Of a DNA stretch of 35,487 bases, positions 8,241-16,259 are shown in pieces. Every line of letters begins with the position of its first letter. Positions within the stretch are counted from its first letter, which is position 1. The position numbers and the translations under genes are program-made. The notes under the pieces are model-generated. The model made no database searches. It was given only the letters and a program-made list of their open reading frames with translations, and was not told the DNA's origin. This stretch comes from Rhodopila globiformis (lineage in GTDB: Bacteria > Pseudomonadota > Alphaproteobacteria > Acetobacterales > Acetobacteraceae). The DNA is taken from the NCBI RefSeq assembly GCF_002937115.1, contig NZ_NHRY01000058.1, positions 1-35,487 on the forward strand, given 5' to 3'.

Positions 8241-9719
8241 TCAGGCAGTTGGCGGAGTGACAGGACGCCGCGGCGCCATCGGGGCGGAACGAATCGCAGA
8301 CAGGTCAATGTCCGGCAGCGGAATGTTCAGCTGCCGTGTCACCGCGTTCGCCAGCGCGTTGTAGTCTTCGAAACTGCGCCGCAGCCGGTGCCGCCATGCC
8401 TGTATGCCACCATTGGCATGCAGTTCGAAGACGGACTCACGATGATCCAGCGCGGAACCGACATGATCCCACGCCAGTTGCAACAGGGCCGCCCGCTGCT
8501 GCGCGGTGTAGCCGCCTCCGCCAAACGACGCTTCAAGGCCGGCGGCCAGCGCGGGATTTACCAGATCGGCGTTGGATGGTGCGACAACCAGCGATGATCC
8601 AGGCAGGATGCGCAGGATTTCAGCCATGCGCGGGCGAGCCTTCAGCATGGCGATGCTGCCGGCCGACAGATGCGCATGGTTCGGCGCGCAGAAACCTTCC
8701 GGCGTGAAAACGGGATCAAGCTCGGTCGCCTTCTGGCAGCTTCTGACCGTCTGCACATCAGCCATCAGATCGACAAGGTAATCGATCGTCGCGTCGTGCG
8801 ATGCCAGCCCCATCGCATGCGCGCAGGCCAGCGCCAGCCCAAGGGTGAATTCCGCCTTGGCAAGCCAGCAATACAGCTGATGCCAGAACAGCCAGCGCGC
8901 GACTGGCTCGGGGCTTATATCAGTCAGGAAGACCCGATCCCAGGGGACCAGGACCTCGTCCAGCCACATCTGCCCGTCAAGCTCATCGTAACGACTGCTG
9001 AGCGGCGAGACGAAGGGATCAGTATCGCGCGCGGCCCGCCGGCGGCAGATGATCGTTACGCCCGGCGCGTTCACCGCGACCACGAACGTAGCGCGGTGTC
9101 CCTGGAAATCGACGCCGGAGATCGCGCCGATATAGACATCCTCGGCATAGGCCGGACTGGTGTGCATGCCGATCTTGCCGCTGATGACCAGGCCGGCGTC
9201 GGTTTCGCGGACGATACGGAGCGCCGCGCGCTCGGCCGGATTGTCGCGCATGCGATAGCCGATGGGGGCGCCGCCGGACGCGAAGGTCAGGAAGCGCCCG
9301 GTGGCGGCGACATGCGCGCGATAGGCTTCGGCATTTGCCACCTGCAACGGCGAAGCATTGCGCAGGCCGACGGCGTGCAGCACGCCAAGCGCAATCAGGT
9401 GGCCGTAGGCCGGCGTGTGGGTCACGTTGCCGGCAGTCTCGAAGCACGTTGCGGCGAAGCATCGTCCCATGCGCGTCAGGTCGTCGGCGCTGCGCGGCAA
9501 CAGCATGCCAGCCGGCGACCGCTTGCTGTTCGCATCAGGCGGCGTCAGCACCACGCCCTGCCAGGCGGGATCGGCGTGGCGATCGTACCACTTGACATAA
9601 GCGTCCACCATCGGCCGGGTGGCGGGATGCGTAACGACATCCTCGACCTGCCCCTCGCCCAGGATGAAAACCCGGCGCCCGTCGCGCAGTGCCTGCCGGT
9701 AGTCCGATCCGGTTCGCAT
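8241..9719 (-). CDS. HpaB-type FADH2-dependent aromatic monooxygenase
   Basis: A 492-residue protein of the 4-hydroxyphenylacetate 3-hydroxylase family, the two-component flavin monooxygenases that ortho-hydroxylate phenolic rings with reduced FAD supplied by a separate reductase. N-terminal residues TGSDYRQALRDGR, the central GNVTHTPAYGHLIALG (about 98-112) and the flavin-binding region around 176-195 (GLVISGKIGMHTSPAY) fit the family and its usual length. The start is preceded by AGGAGG, which overlaps the stop region of the molybdenum-hydroxylase gene; only nine bases separate the two genes. No canonical HpaC reductase is nearby; the flavodoxin-like protein at 13960-14451 is a possible substitute. 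The exact phenolic substrate is unknown, and the family also includes PvcC-like enzymes. Confidence 0.88.
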   Translation of the reverse strand: MRTGSDYRQALRDGRRVFILGEGQVEDVVTHPATRPMVDAYVKWYDRHADPAWQGVVLTPPDANSKRSPAGMLLPRSADDLTRMGRCFAATCFETAGNVTHTPAYGHLIALGVLHAVGLRNASPLQVANAEAYRAHVAATGRFLTFASGGAPIGYRMRDNPAERAALRIVRETDAGLVISGKIGMHTSPAYAEDVYIGAISGVDFQGHRATFVVAVNAPGVTIICRRRAARDTDPFVSPLSSRYDELDGQMWLDEVLVPWDRVFLTDISPEPVARWLFWHQLYCWLAKAEFTLGLALACAHAMGLASHDATIDYLVDLMADVQTVRSCQKATELDPVFTPEGFCAPNHAHLSAGSIAMLKARPRMAEILRILPGSSLVVAPSNADLVNPALAAGLEASFGGGGYTAQQRAALLQLAWDHVGSALDHRESVFELHANGGIQAWRHRLRRSFEDYNALANAVTRQLNIPLPDIDLSAIRSAPMAPRRPVTPPTA

Positions 9720-9728
9720 TGAAACCTC

Positions 9729-12056
9729 CTACCGGGCACGCGCCGCTTGCAGGGCCTGCCAGACACGTTCGGGCGTCGCCGGCATATCAAGTTCCCGCAC
9801 GCCGGCTGGTTGCAGCGCGTTCATCACCGCGATCATGACGGCTGGCAGGGCGCCAACACAGCCGGCCTCGCCCGCGCCCTTGGCACCGAGCGGATTGCTG
9901 GGTGTGGGCACCGGATTGCTGACGATCCGGATATTGCACATCGTATCCGCGCGCGGCATGACATAATCCATGAAGCTGGCGGTCAGAAGCTGGCCGGAGC
10001 CGGGTTCATACACCACCTGCTCGCCCAGCACCTGACCGGCGCCCTGCGCCACGCCGCCGTGGATTTGTCCCGCCAGCGTCAGCGGATTGATGATTGTGCC
10101 GACATCATCAACGACCAGATAGGACAGCAGCGCAACGACACCCGTTTCGGGATCGATCTCCACCTCAGCGACATGGCAGCCGTTGGGGAAGGTGTCGCGC
10201 TTCGGCGCATAGGTGGCGTTTTCGTACAGTCCAGGCTCGACGCCGGGCGGAAGGCGGGCCGGCTGGAAGGCCGTCATCGCCACCTGTTTCAGCGTCACCC
10301 CGCGATCGGTTCCCGTCACGGAAAATGTTGCATTGGCAAATTCGATGTCGGCCTCGGCGGCTTCCAGCAGATGCGCGGCAATGCGCTTGCCCTTGGCGAT
10401 CACCTTGTCCGCCGCCAGCGTCAGCGCGGACCCGCCGCTGACCATGGAACGAGAGCCGTTTGATCCCATGCCGAACGCAACACGGTCGGTGTCGCCGTCG
10501 ATGAACTGCACCGCCGCCGGGTCGATGCCGAGCTTTTCGTGCAGGATCTGCTTGAACGACGTCTCGTGCCCCTGGCCGTGGGTCTTGGTGCCCAGGAACA
10601 TGATCGCCGTGCCGCTCGGGTTGAAACGAATCTCGGCATATTCCGGTGTCGGCCCCGCCGCCTGCTCGATGGCGTTGACGACCGCGATGCCGCGCAGCAG
10701 GCCGGCGCGGCACGATGCCTCCCGTCGTGCGGCGAAGCCGGCATAGTCGGCGGCTTCCAGGGCGAGATCCATGTTCTTGTCGAACGCGCCGCAGTCGTAA
10801 TATGGCCCGAGCGGTGCCTTGTAGGGAATTTTCTCTGGGGGAATGATGTTGCGCCGGCGCAGGGCGATCGGATCGATGTTCAGTTCTCGCGCGGCGTCTT
10901 CGACGATGCGCTCGATCAGGTAGGCTGCCTCCGGCCGCCCGGCGCCGCGATAGGGTGCGGTCGGGCTGGTGTTCGACAGCACCGCGTCGATGCTGACAAA
11001 GGCGGCGGGAATGTCATAGACGCCCGTTACAGTACCGATCTGGCCGAACGGAGTCAGCAACTGGCGGTCGGAGGCGATGTAGGCGCCGATGCTGGCAAAC
11101 ATGTGCAGGCGCAGCCCCAGGAATTTCCCGTCCTTGTCCAGCGCCAGTTCGATATCGCCGATATTGTCGCGGCCGTGCTCGTCGGCCAGCAGCACCTCGG
11201 ATCGCTCGCACTTCCATTTCACCGGACGACCGAGTTTCCGCGCCGCCCACAGTGTCAGGCGGTGATCGACATACTGCCAGCCTTTGGCGCCGAAGCCGCC
11301 GCCGACGTCACGGACCTGCACGCGGACGTGGCTTTCCGGCACCTTGAACACCATGTTCGCCAGCATGTTGCGCACGCGGTGCGGATAATTCACGTCGGCG
11401 AAGAGAGTGAAACGATCCTCGCCTTCGTCATAGGTGCCGATGGAGCCGCGCGGCTCCATGTACTGGGCGTGGACGCGGGTGATCACGTAGCGCCGGCGCA
11501 CCACGTGGGCGGCCCTGGCGAAGGCGGCGTCGGTGGCGGCGCGGTCGCCGCGTTCGGTCGTGTGGGAGATGTTGTCCGGGTTCTCGTCCCAGACGCGCGG
11601 GGAGTCCGGGCGGGCGGCGTCGGCAAGAGAGGTGACGGACGGCAGCGCCTCGTACCGTACATCCACCAGCTCCGCCGCGTCCTTCGCCTGGGCGAGCGTC
11701 TCCGCAACCACCATAGCAACGGTGTCGCCGACATAGCGCACCCGGTCGATCACGATCGCCGGGCGCTGTGGCGCGAACATCGGCGATCCGTCGCGCTTTT
11801 TCCGCGGCATCGCCGCCTTCGGCGTGGCGATCCCGTCGGCGGCGTAATCCTGCCCGGTATAGACCGCCGCCACGCCGGGCGCGTTGGCCGCCGCCGTCGT
11901 GTCGATGGAAACGATTTTGGCATGCGCGTGCGGCGAGCGGACGAACACGGCCCAAAGCTGATGCGGCAGGGTCAGGTCGTCCTGGAAATGGCCCTTGCCG
12001 GTCAGTAGCCTGCGGTCCTCGAACCGGCGCACCGGCTGGCCGACGCCGTACTTCAT
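9729..12056 (-). CDS. Molybdenum hydroxylase large subunit (CoxL/xanthine dehydrogenase family, form II-like)
   Basis: A 775-residue molybdopterin-binding subunit. It shows the cofactor motif GGGFGAK at 252-258, the active-site loop PYRGAGR at 368-374, and the catalytic Glu at about 730 in KGAGEAG. The AYRGAGR-type loop marks the form II group, which hydroxylates aldehydes or N-heteroaromatics, not the AYxCSFR loop of true CO dehydrogenase. Such enzymes normally need a 2Fe-2S small subunit and often an FAD subunit; neither is encoded in this window, so partners must be elsewhere or the enzyme is unusual. GAGGAG precedes the ATG. The hydratase gene ends 20 bases upstream and the HpaB-like gene begins nine bases downstream, which implies co-transcription and a shared pathway. 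Confidence 0.93.
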   Translation of the reverse strand: MKYGVGQPVRRFEDRRLLTGKGHFQDDLTLPHQLWAVFVRSPHAHAKIVSIDTTAAANAPGVAAVYTGQDYAADGIATPKAAMPRKKRDGSPMFAPQRPAIVIDRVRYVGDTVAMVVAETLAQAKDAAELVDVRYEALPSVTSLADAARPDSPRVWDENPDNISHTTERGDRAATDAAFARAAHVVRRRYVITRVHAQYMEPRGSIGTYDEGEDRFTLFADVNYPHRVRNMLANMVFKVPESHVRVQVRDVGGGFGAKGWQYVDHRLTLWAARKLGRPVKWKCERSEVLLADEHGRDNIGDIELALDKDGKFLGLRLHMFASIGAYIASDRQLLTPFGQIGTVTGVYDIPAAFVSIDAVLSNTSPTAPYRGAGRPEAAYLIERIVEDAARELNIDPIALRRRNIIPPEKIPYKAPLGPYYDCGAFDKNMDLALEAADYAGFAARREASCRAGLLRGIAVVNAIEQAAGPTPEYAEIRFNPSGTAIMFLGTKTHGQGHETSFKQILHEKLGIDPAAVQFIDGDTDRVAFGMGSNGSRSMVSGGSALTLAADKVIAKGKRIAAHLLEAAEADIEFANATFSVTGTDRGVTLKQVAMTAFQPARLPPGVEPGLYENATYAPKRDTFPNGCHVAEVEIDPETGVVALLSYLVVDDVGTIINPLTLAGQIHGGVAQGAGQVLGEQVVYEPGSGQLLTASFMDYVMPRADTMCNIRIVSNPVPTPSNPLGAKGAGEAGCVGALPAVMIAVMNALQPAGVRELDMPATPERVWQALQAARAR

Positions 12057-12076
12057 CGTGTCGTGCTCTCCTCGTT

Positions 12077-12880
12077 TCAGACGAACCGGACCGAGATCGA
12101 TCCGAACGAGCCGTAATCGACGTGGAACGTATCGCCGGCCCGCGCCTCCACCACGCCGGTGAAAGAACCGCCCAGCACGAACTGCCCCGGCTCCAGCGCG
12201 ATGTCGAACGGCGCCAGCTTGTTAGCCAGCCAGGCGACGCCATTCGCCGGGTGGTTCAGCACTGCCGCGGCGACGCCGGATTCCTCGATGACGTTGTTCC
12301 GATAGCACAACGCCGCCACCCAGCGCAGGTCCAGGTCCAGCGGGCGCATCGGCCGCCCGCCGACGATCAGTGCGGCGCAGCCGGCATTGTCGGCGATGCT
12401 GTCCAGCACGTTGCGCGGCTTGTCCGTTTCGGGGTCGATGCGGTGCGCCCGGTTGTCGACAATCTCCGCGGACGGCACCACGTATTCCGTGGCGCTCAGC
12501 ACGTCGAAGATCGTGCAGTTCGGGCCTTTCAGGCGCCGGCCGATGACAAAACCGATCTCGCACTCGAAACGAGGCTGGATGAAGCGGCTGACGGGGATTT
12601 CCGCGCCGTCGGTGTAGAACATGTCCTCCATCAAGGAACCGTAGTCCGGCTCGGTGATGTTCGCCTGCCGCTGCATTGCCCGCGACGTCAGGCCGATCTT
12701 GTGGCCTTTGATGCGGTTGCCTTCGGACAGCTTGATTTCGACCCAGCGGCGCTGCACCGCGTAAGCGTCCTCGATGGTGAAGCCGGGGTACTGCACGCTG
12801 GGCGGGCGGAACCGCTGGCGGGTCTTTTCGGCCTGGTGACAGGCGCGGGCGATCGAATCGATCGTGGTGGCATCAAGCAT
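12077..12880 (-). CDS. HpaH/MhpD-family hydratase or 4-oxalocrotonate decarboxylase
   Basis: A 267-residue enzyme of the family that contains 2-oxohepta-4-ene-1,7-dioate hydratase (HpaH/HpcG), 2-oxopent-4-enoate hydratase (MhpD) and 4-oxalocrotonate decarboxylase. GHKIGLTS at 59-66 and Glu106, Glu108 (FECEIG) and Glu139 (SAEIVDNR) correspond to the magnesium ligands described for this fold. The length is typical, and overall resemblance seems closest to HpaH. These enzymes act after meta-type ring cleavage. The gene begins 12 bases after the RidA stop and ends 20 bases before the molybdenum hydroxylase. Whether it hydrates or decarboxylates cannot be decided from motifs; the adjacent RidA makes the decarboxylase reading worth testing. 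Confidence 0.9.
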   Translation of the reverse strand: MLDATTIDSIARACHQAEKTRQRFRPPSVQYPGFTIEDAYAVQRRWVEIKLSEGNRIKGHKIGLTSRAMQRQANITEPDYGSLMEDMFYTDGAEIPVSRFIQPRFECEIGFVIGRRLKGPNCTIFDVLSATEYVVPSAEIVDNRAHRIDPETDKPRNVLDSIADNAGCAALIVGGRPMRPLDLDLRWVAALCYRNNVIEESGVAAAVLNHPANGVAWLANKLAPFDIALEPGQFVLGGSFTGVVEARAGDTFHVDYGSFGSISVRFV

Positions 12881-12892
12881 CGCGCCGCCGCC

Positions 12893-13279
12893 CTAGGACA
12901 GGACGGCGGTGAAGTCGGCCTGCACCAGCGCGCGGCTGTCGGGCGGCAGGGCCACGGTGTGCCGCGCGGGGCGTGACGCCGCGTCGGGAAACATCCTGGT
13001 CCACTCCGCGTTCAAGGCCGCGCGCTGGGTGGCGGGATCCTTGACCCAGAACGTCACCTTGATGATGTCGTCCACCGTGCCGCCGGCGGCCTCGATATCG
13101 TTGCGCAAGTTGGCGAACACGTTGGCCACCTGCTGCTCGAGCGTCGGCGGCATTTCCCTTGTGCCGGGATTGGCGCCGCCGATGACGCTCGACATGACGA
13201 TGTTGCCGATGCGGCAGGCGTTCGGGATCGGGTTCTCGTGCCGGGGCGTGGGGCTGTTGATGCTCTGACGCTTTGCCAT
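12893..13279 (-). CDS. RidA/YjgF-family protein, possible pathway deaminase
   Basis: A 128-residue RidA-family protein. The C-terminal half carries the family pattern, with VTFWVKDP in the middle and a conserved Arg at about 106 (ASRPARHTV) that binds the substrate carboxylate. RidA proteins hydrolyse reactive imines or enamines, and specialised members such as 2-aminomuconate deaminase work in aromatic pathways. The position usually held by a late catalytic Glu appears as Asp (VQADF), so activity may differ from housekeeping RidA. The ATG follows TAGGAAT, which overlaps the stop of the preceding VOC gene. Its location directly before a hydratase/decarboxylase supports a pathway-specific deaminase, but this is inference. 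Confidence 0.9.
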   Translation of the reverse strand: MAKRQSINSPTPRHENPIPNACRIGNIVMSSVIGGANPGTREMPPTLEQQVANVFANLRNDIEAAGGTVDDIIKVTFWVKDPATQRAALNAEWTRMFPDAASRPARHTVALPPDSRALVQADFTAVLS

Positions 13280-13289
13280 GGCCCGATTC

Positions 13290-13865
13290 CTATTGCGCCG
13301 TCTGGAAGACTGGCAGGCCCTCTACCCGATCCTCCAGCGCTTCCGGTCCTTCGGTCGGCACGGCTACGGCATGATTCAGCGCGGCGTCAATGTCGCCTTC
13401 CCAGACGTCGCGGGGCAGCTCGTATAACAGTTCGACGCCGTAACCGTTCGGGTCGTTGATATACAGGCTGTGCGTCATGCCGTGCTCGACGCGGCGGTTG
13501 AAGCGGATGTTGCGGCTTTGCAGATAGGCGAGCTGGCGCAGCCAGGCTTCCCGGTTCGGCAGCGTAATGGCGATATGGCCGATGGCCATCGGCATGCCGC
13601 TCATGGCCCAGTCGGCCGGCGGCGGCGGCAGGGCGGTGTTCTCGATCAGGGCGATGTCGTGGTGGTTCATCTTGCCGTCGTGGTCGCCACTGTAAAAGCG
13701 CATGCGTGGCGGGTTCGGCCGTGTCGGGCTCGCCTTCAGTTCGCCGACTTGCCTGAAGCCGAGAATCTCTGTCCAGAACTGGTGCGATTCGTCCAGGTTG
13801 CGGACATTCAGCACCAGGTGGTTCAGGCCGGACGGAGTGACGGGGCCGGTTTGGTTTCCAGACAT
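13290..13865 (-). CDS. VOC-family protein, probable extradiol ring-cleavage dioxygenase
   Basis: A 191-residue vicinal-oxygen-chelate protein with two beta-alpha-beta-beta-beta modules. Candidate metal ligands are His16 (LNHLVLNV), His97 (GHIAITL) and Glu145 (YGVELLYE), the His-His-Glu set of type I extradiol dioxygenases; the segment SLYINDPNGYGVEL resembles catechol 2,3-dioxygenases of the CatE group. The start was placed at MSGNQTG because AGGAGG lies five bases before that ATG; the longer open frame has no such site. It precedes RidA by ten bases. In this context it would open the ring of a catechol or similar product of the HpaB-type monooxygenase, but other VOC activities are possible. 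Confidence 0.85.
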   Translation of the reverse strand: MSGNQTGPVTPSGLNHLVLNVRNLDESHQFWTEILGFRQVGELKASPTRPNPPRMRFYSGDHDGKMNHHDIALIENTALPPPPADWAMSGMPMAIGHIAITLPNREAWLRQLAYLQSRNIRFNRRVEHGMTHSLYINDPNGYGVELLYELPRDVWEGDIDAALNHAVAVPTEGPEALEDRVEGLPVFQTAQ

Positions 13866-13959
13866 TCTTTCCTCCTGTTTAGCCGACTGCATTCCTGGCA
13901 GGCGCGTTGACACCACGCTACCCCGTTGGGGCGGCGTTCGTCCACTGGCAGGGAAAGCG

Positions 13960-14451
13960 CTAGAAAATTCCGGCAGCCAGCCCGCTGGCGAGGGCGGCGC
14001 CCAGATCGCGGCAGCGGCCGATGTCGTCCGGGCCGATGTGCTTGGGGGCCAGGATGGCCTCCGGCGTTTGAGCGTTGGTTCGCACGATCAACGGTTCGGC
14101 GACGGCGCGCAACCGCCATCCGGTGGCGATCCGGGCGATCTGCCGCGCGGCGCCTGTCCCGTCGCTGCCGGCGCAGATCAACATCGCGTAAGGGCGGCCG
14201 TTGATCCTGTCCAGTACGGGATAGTAGCTGCGGTCGAAGAAATCCTTCATGTGCCCGGCCATCGCCGCCAGATTTTCCGGTGTCGCAAAGATGTAGCCGT
14301 TGGCGGCCAGCACGTCCTCCGGCCCGGCCTCCGGGGCGGTGAGCAGCCGCACCGTCACCTCCGGCTCATCCGACGCGCCGGCGACGGCGGCCTGCGCCAT
14401 TGCCCGGGTGCCGCCCGTCAGGGAATGGAACACGATCAGCAGTGTCTTCAC
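13960..14451 (-). CDS. Flavodoxin-like NAD(P)H-dependent oxidoreductase
   Basis: A 163-residue flavodoxin-fold protein. It begins with a beta strand and phosphate-binding loop (FHSLTGGTRAMA), followed by the FATPENLAAMAGHMKDFFDRSYYP segment that packs against FMN in NADPH:FMN reductase and WrbA-like proteins. The start codon is GTG and overlaps the SSS transporter stop by four bases (GTGA), so translation is coupled. It may supply electrons or reduced flavin to the HpaB-type monooxygenase in the same run; HpaC reductases normally have a different fold, so this pairing is a hypothesis. A 94-base gap separates it from the VOC gene. Confidence 0.82.
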   Translation of the reverse strand: MKTLLIVFHSLTGGTRAMAQAAVAGASDEPEVTVRLLTAPEAGPEDVLAANGYIFATPENLAAMAGHMKDFFDRSYYPVLDRINGRPYAMLICAGSDGTGAARQIARIATGWRLRAVAEPLIVRTNAQTPEAILAPKHIGPDDIGRCRDLGAALASGLAAGIF

Positions 14452-15914
14452 CGAGCGTGCCGGGCGAGCGCCGTCCTCCGATACGTCAGGGCGCTGACGA
14501 TGCCGGTGACGAGGACATTCAATGCCAGCGCGACAATGCCGATGTTCAGGTCACGCAACGGACCAGGAAGGCCCGGCAGCAGCGTTGCGATGCCGGTATG
14601 GGCCAGGGATGTGGCGGCCACCGTGGCGACGCCGACGCAGATGCCGGCGAAGGCGCCTTCGCGCGTCACCGGATTGCGCGGCAGCAGGCTGGCCAGCAGC
14701 GACGGGAAAAGCTGGGTCACGAAGGCATAGCCCATCAGCAGCAGCGCAACGATCGTGCTGCCGCCGCGCACCGTGAACAGAACCGACACCAGCGCGATCA
14801 CCGGCACCAGGCCCTTTGCCAGATTCGATACCGTTACGTCCGTAATCTGCGGATGGACCGTCCGGACGATCGTGTTGGCCAGCAACGTGGCCGACGTCAT
14901 CAGGATCATCGATCCCGGCACCAGCGCTGTCAGAACGCCGGCCGCGCCGATCACGCCCACGAACCACGGATCGAACGTGGCGATCGACAGGCGAAGCAGC
15001 GACAGGTCGATGTCCGGTCCCTTCAGCCCGGGCACCTTCAGGATCGCGGCGAAGCCGACGAAGAACACGAACAGCAGGATCAACTGGTACAGCGGCAGCA
15101 ACGCCGCGTTGCGGCGGAACGCGCGTTCCTCCTTCGCGGTATACAGCGAGCCGAAGGTGTGCGGCCACATAAAGAAGCCAAGCGCGGTCAGCAGCACGGT
15201 CGAATCGAACCAGGTCAGGCTTTCGCCCTGCGGCGGCAACACCAGGAAGCCCGGTTTCGCCGCCTGGATGGCGGTGAACATCGCTCCGTAGCCGCCGTAG
15301 TAACGAATCGGCAAGTAGATTCCCAGGAACAGCACCACGGCCAGGATCAGGATATCCTTGACCACCGCCGTCCAGGCCGAGCCGTGCACGCCGGAAACCA
15401 TGACGTAAGTCGTTACGACAACAGCGCCAATCCAGATCGCCAGGGTGGGGGAGATTGTTCCATAAGCGGCCGCGTCGACGATGATGCCCAGGCCCTTGAG
15501 CTGCAGCACCAGGTACGGAACCAGCGCAACGATCCCGACGACCGCGACCAGAACCCCCAATGCCGGACTGTCGTATTTCCGCGCGAAGAAGTCCGGTTGC
15601 GCGATCAGCCGGTGCTGCCTGGCATAGCGCCATATCGGCGGCAGCAGCCAGTAGGACAGCACATAGGCCAGGCAGCCGTAGCTCAGGATATAGAAGGCCG
15701 GCGCGCCGTGCCCATAGGCGAAGCCGCTGCCACCCAGGAAGGTGAAGGTGGTGTAGATCTCGCCCGCCATCAGCACGAAGACCAGGACGGTGCCGAAGCC
15801 GCGGCCGCCGACGGTCCATTGCTCCAGGTTCATGTCCTTGCCGTGGCGGGCGCGCAGGCCCAGCAACAGGGCCGCAACGATCGTCAGGACGATGATGGCC
15901 AGGGCGGCGTTCAC
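14448..15914 (-). CDS. Sodium:solute symporter (SSS family)
   Basis: A 488-residue integral membrane protein with about 13 hydrophobic helices, typical of the sodium:solute symporter family. An N-terminal outward helix is followed by GGRGFGTVLVFVLMAGE and FTFLGGSGFAYGHG, matching the first broken helix and sodium-site region. It starts with GTG and overlaps the DUF3311 gene by four bases. The SSS-DUF3311 pair is a recurrent two-gene transporter unit, and here it heads the catabolic run, so it probably imports the pathway substrate, likely a carboxylate. Ligand specificity cannot be read from the sequence. Confidence 0.93.
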   Translation of the reverse strand: MNAALAIIVLTIVAALLLGLRARHGKDMNLEQWTVGGRGFGTVLVFVLMAGEIYTTFTFLGGSGFAYGHGAPAFYILSYGCLAYVLSYWLLPPIWRYARQHRLIAQPDFFARKYDSPALGVLVAVVGIVALVPYLVLQLKGLGIIVDAAAYGTISPTLAIWIGAVVVTTYVMVSGVHGSAWTAVVKDILILAVVLFLGIYLPIRYYGGYGAMFTAIQAAKPGFLVLPPQGESLTWFDSTVLLTALGFFMWPHTFGSLYTAKEERAFRRNAALLPLYQLILLFVFFVGFAAILKVPGLKGPDIDLSLLRLSIATFDPWFVGVIGAAGVLTALVPGSMILMTSATLLANTIVRTVHPQITDVTVSNLAKGLVPVIALVSVLFTVRGGSTIVALLLMGYAFVTQLFPSLLASLLPRNPVTREGAFAGICVGVATVAATSLAHTGIATLLPGLPGPLRDLNIGIVALALNVLVTGIVSALTYRRTALARHAR

Positions 15915-16117
15915 GGGCGGCTCTCCGGCGCGTCACGGTTGGCGGGATCAGCGAAATAGATGATCGCCATGATCACCGCGGTCAGGATGATCCACAGCAC
16001 GATCCAGGCCAGGACCAGCGGCAGGCCCAGGACCAGCGGTTCAACCCGGTTGAGCAGGGGAACGCCGACCAGGATGCCGATGAACGGCAATGCAGCCAGA
16101 TACTTGATCAGACCCAC
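15911..16117 (-). CDS. DUF3311-type small membrane protein, transporter partner
   Basis: A 68-residue protein with two predicted membrane helices (about 6-23 and 29-55) and a short polar tail. Size, the PFIGILVGVPLLNR segment and position directly before an SSS symporter fit the DUF3311 family, which resembles the small subunit of two-part SSS systems. Translation starts at GTG after AGGTGA, and the stop overlaps the symporter GTG start by four bases. As first gene it probably lies just after the operon promoter. Confidence 0.88.
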   Translation of the reverse strand: MGLIKYLAALPFIGILVGVPLLNRVEPLVLGLPLVLAWIVLWIILTAVIMAIIYFADPANRDAPESRP

Positions 16118-16259
16118 GGCTCACCTGCCATATTGTGAAGCGACAGGCTTACAGGTGGGTAATCCGTCACGCAAACGCCAGTCCCGGACGGCGGTGCATT
16201 TTCCGACCGCCGCGTTGCCTGTTACAGTCGCCACCCGAAACGTCTGGAGGAGAGCACAC
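16118..16259. promoter_or_regulatory. Divergent promoter region between catabolic run and SDR gene
   Basis: These 142 bases lie between two divergent starts (the DUF3311 gene on minus and the SDR on plus), so they should hold both promoters and any operator. A 6-bp inverted repeat, cacctg at 16122-16127 and caggtg at 16152-16157, is the only symmetry noticed; it is too short to call an operator. No regulator gene lies beside it in the window. Confidence 0.45.

Noticed and set aside
10539-12008. A 489-codon plus-strand frame opposite the molybdenum hydroxylase
   Set aside because: Composition is typical of an antisense shadow, and the hydroxylase motifs are all on the minus strand.
14400-15959. 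A 519-codon plus-strand open frame opposite the SSS transporter
   Set aside because: Highly polar composition without pattern; the minus strand encodes a clear membrane transporter.
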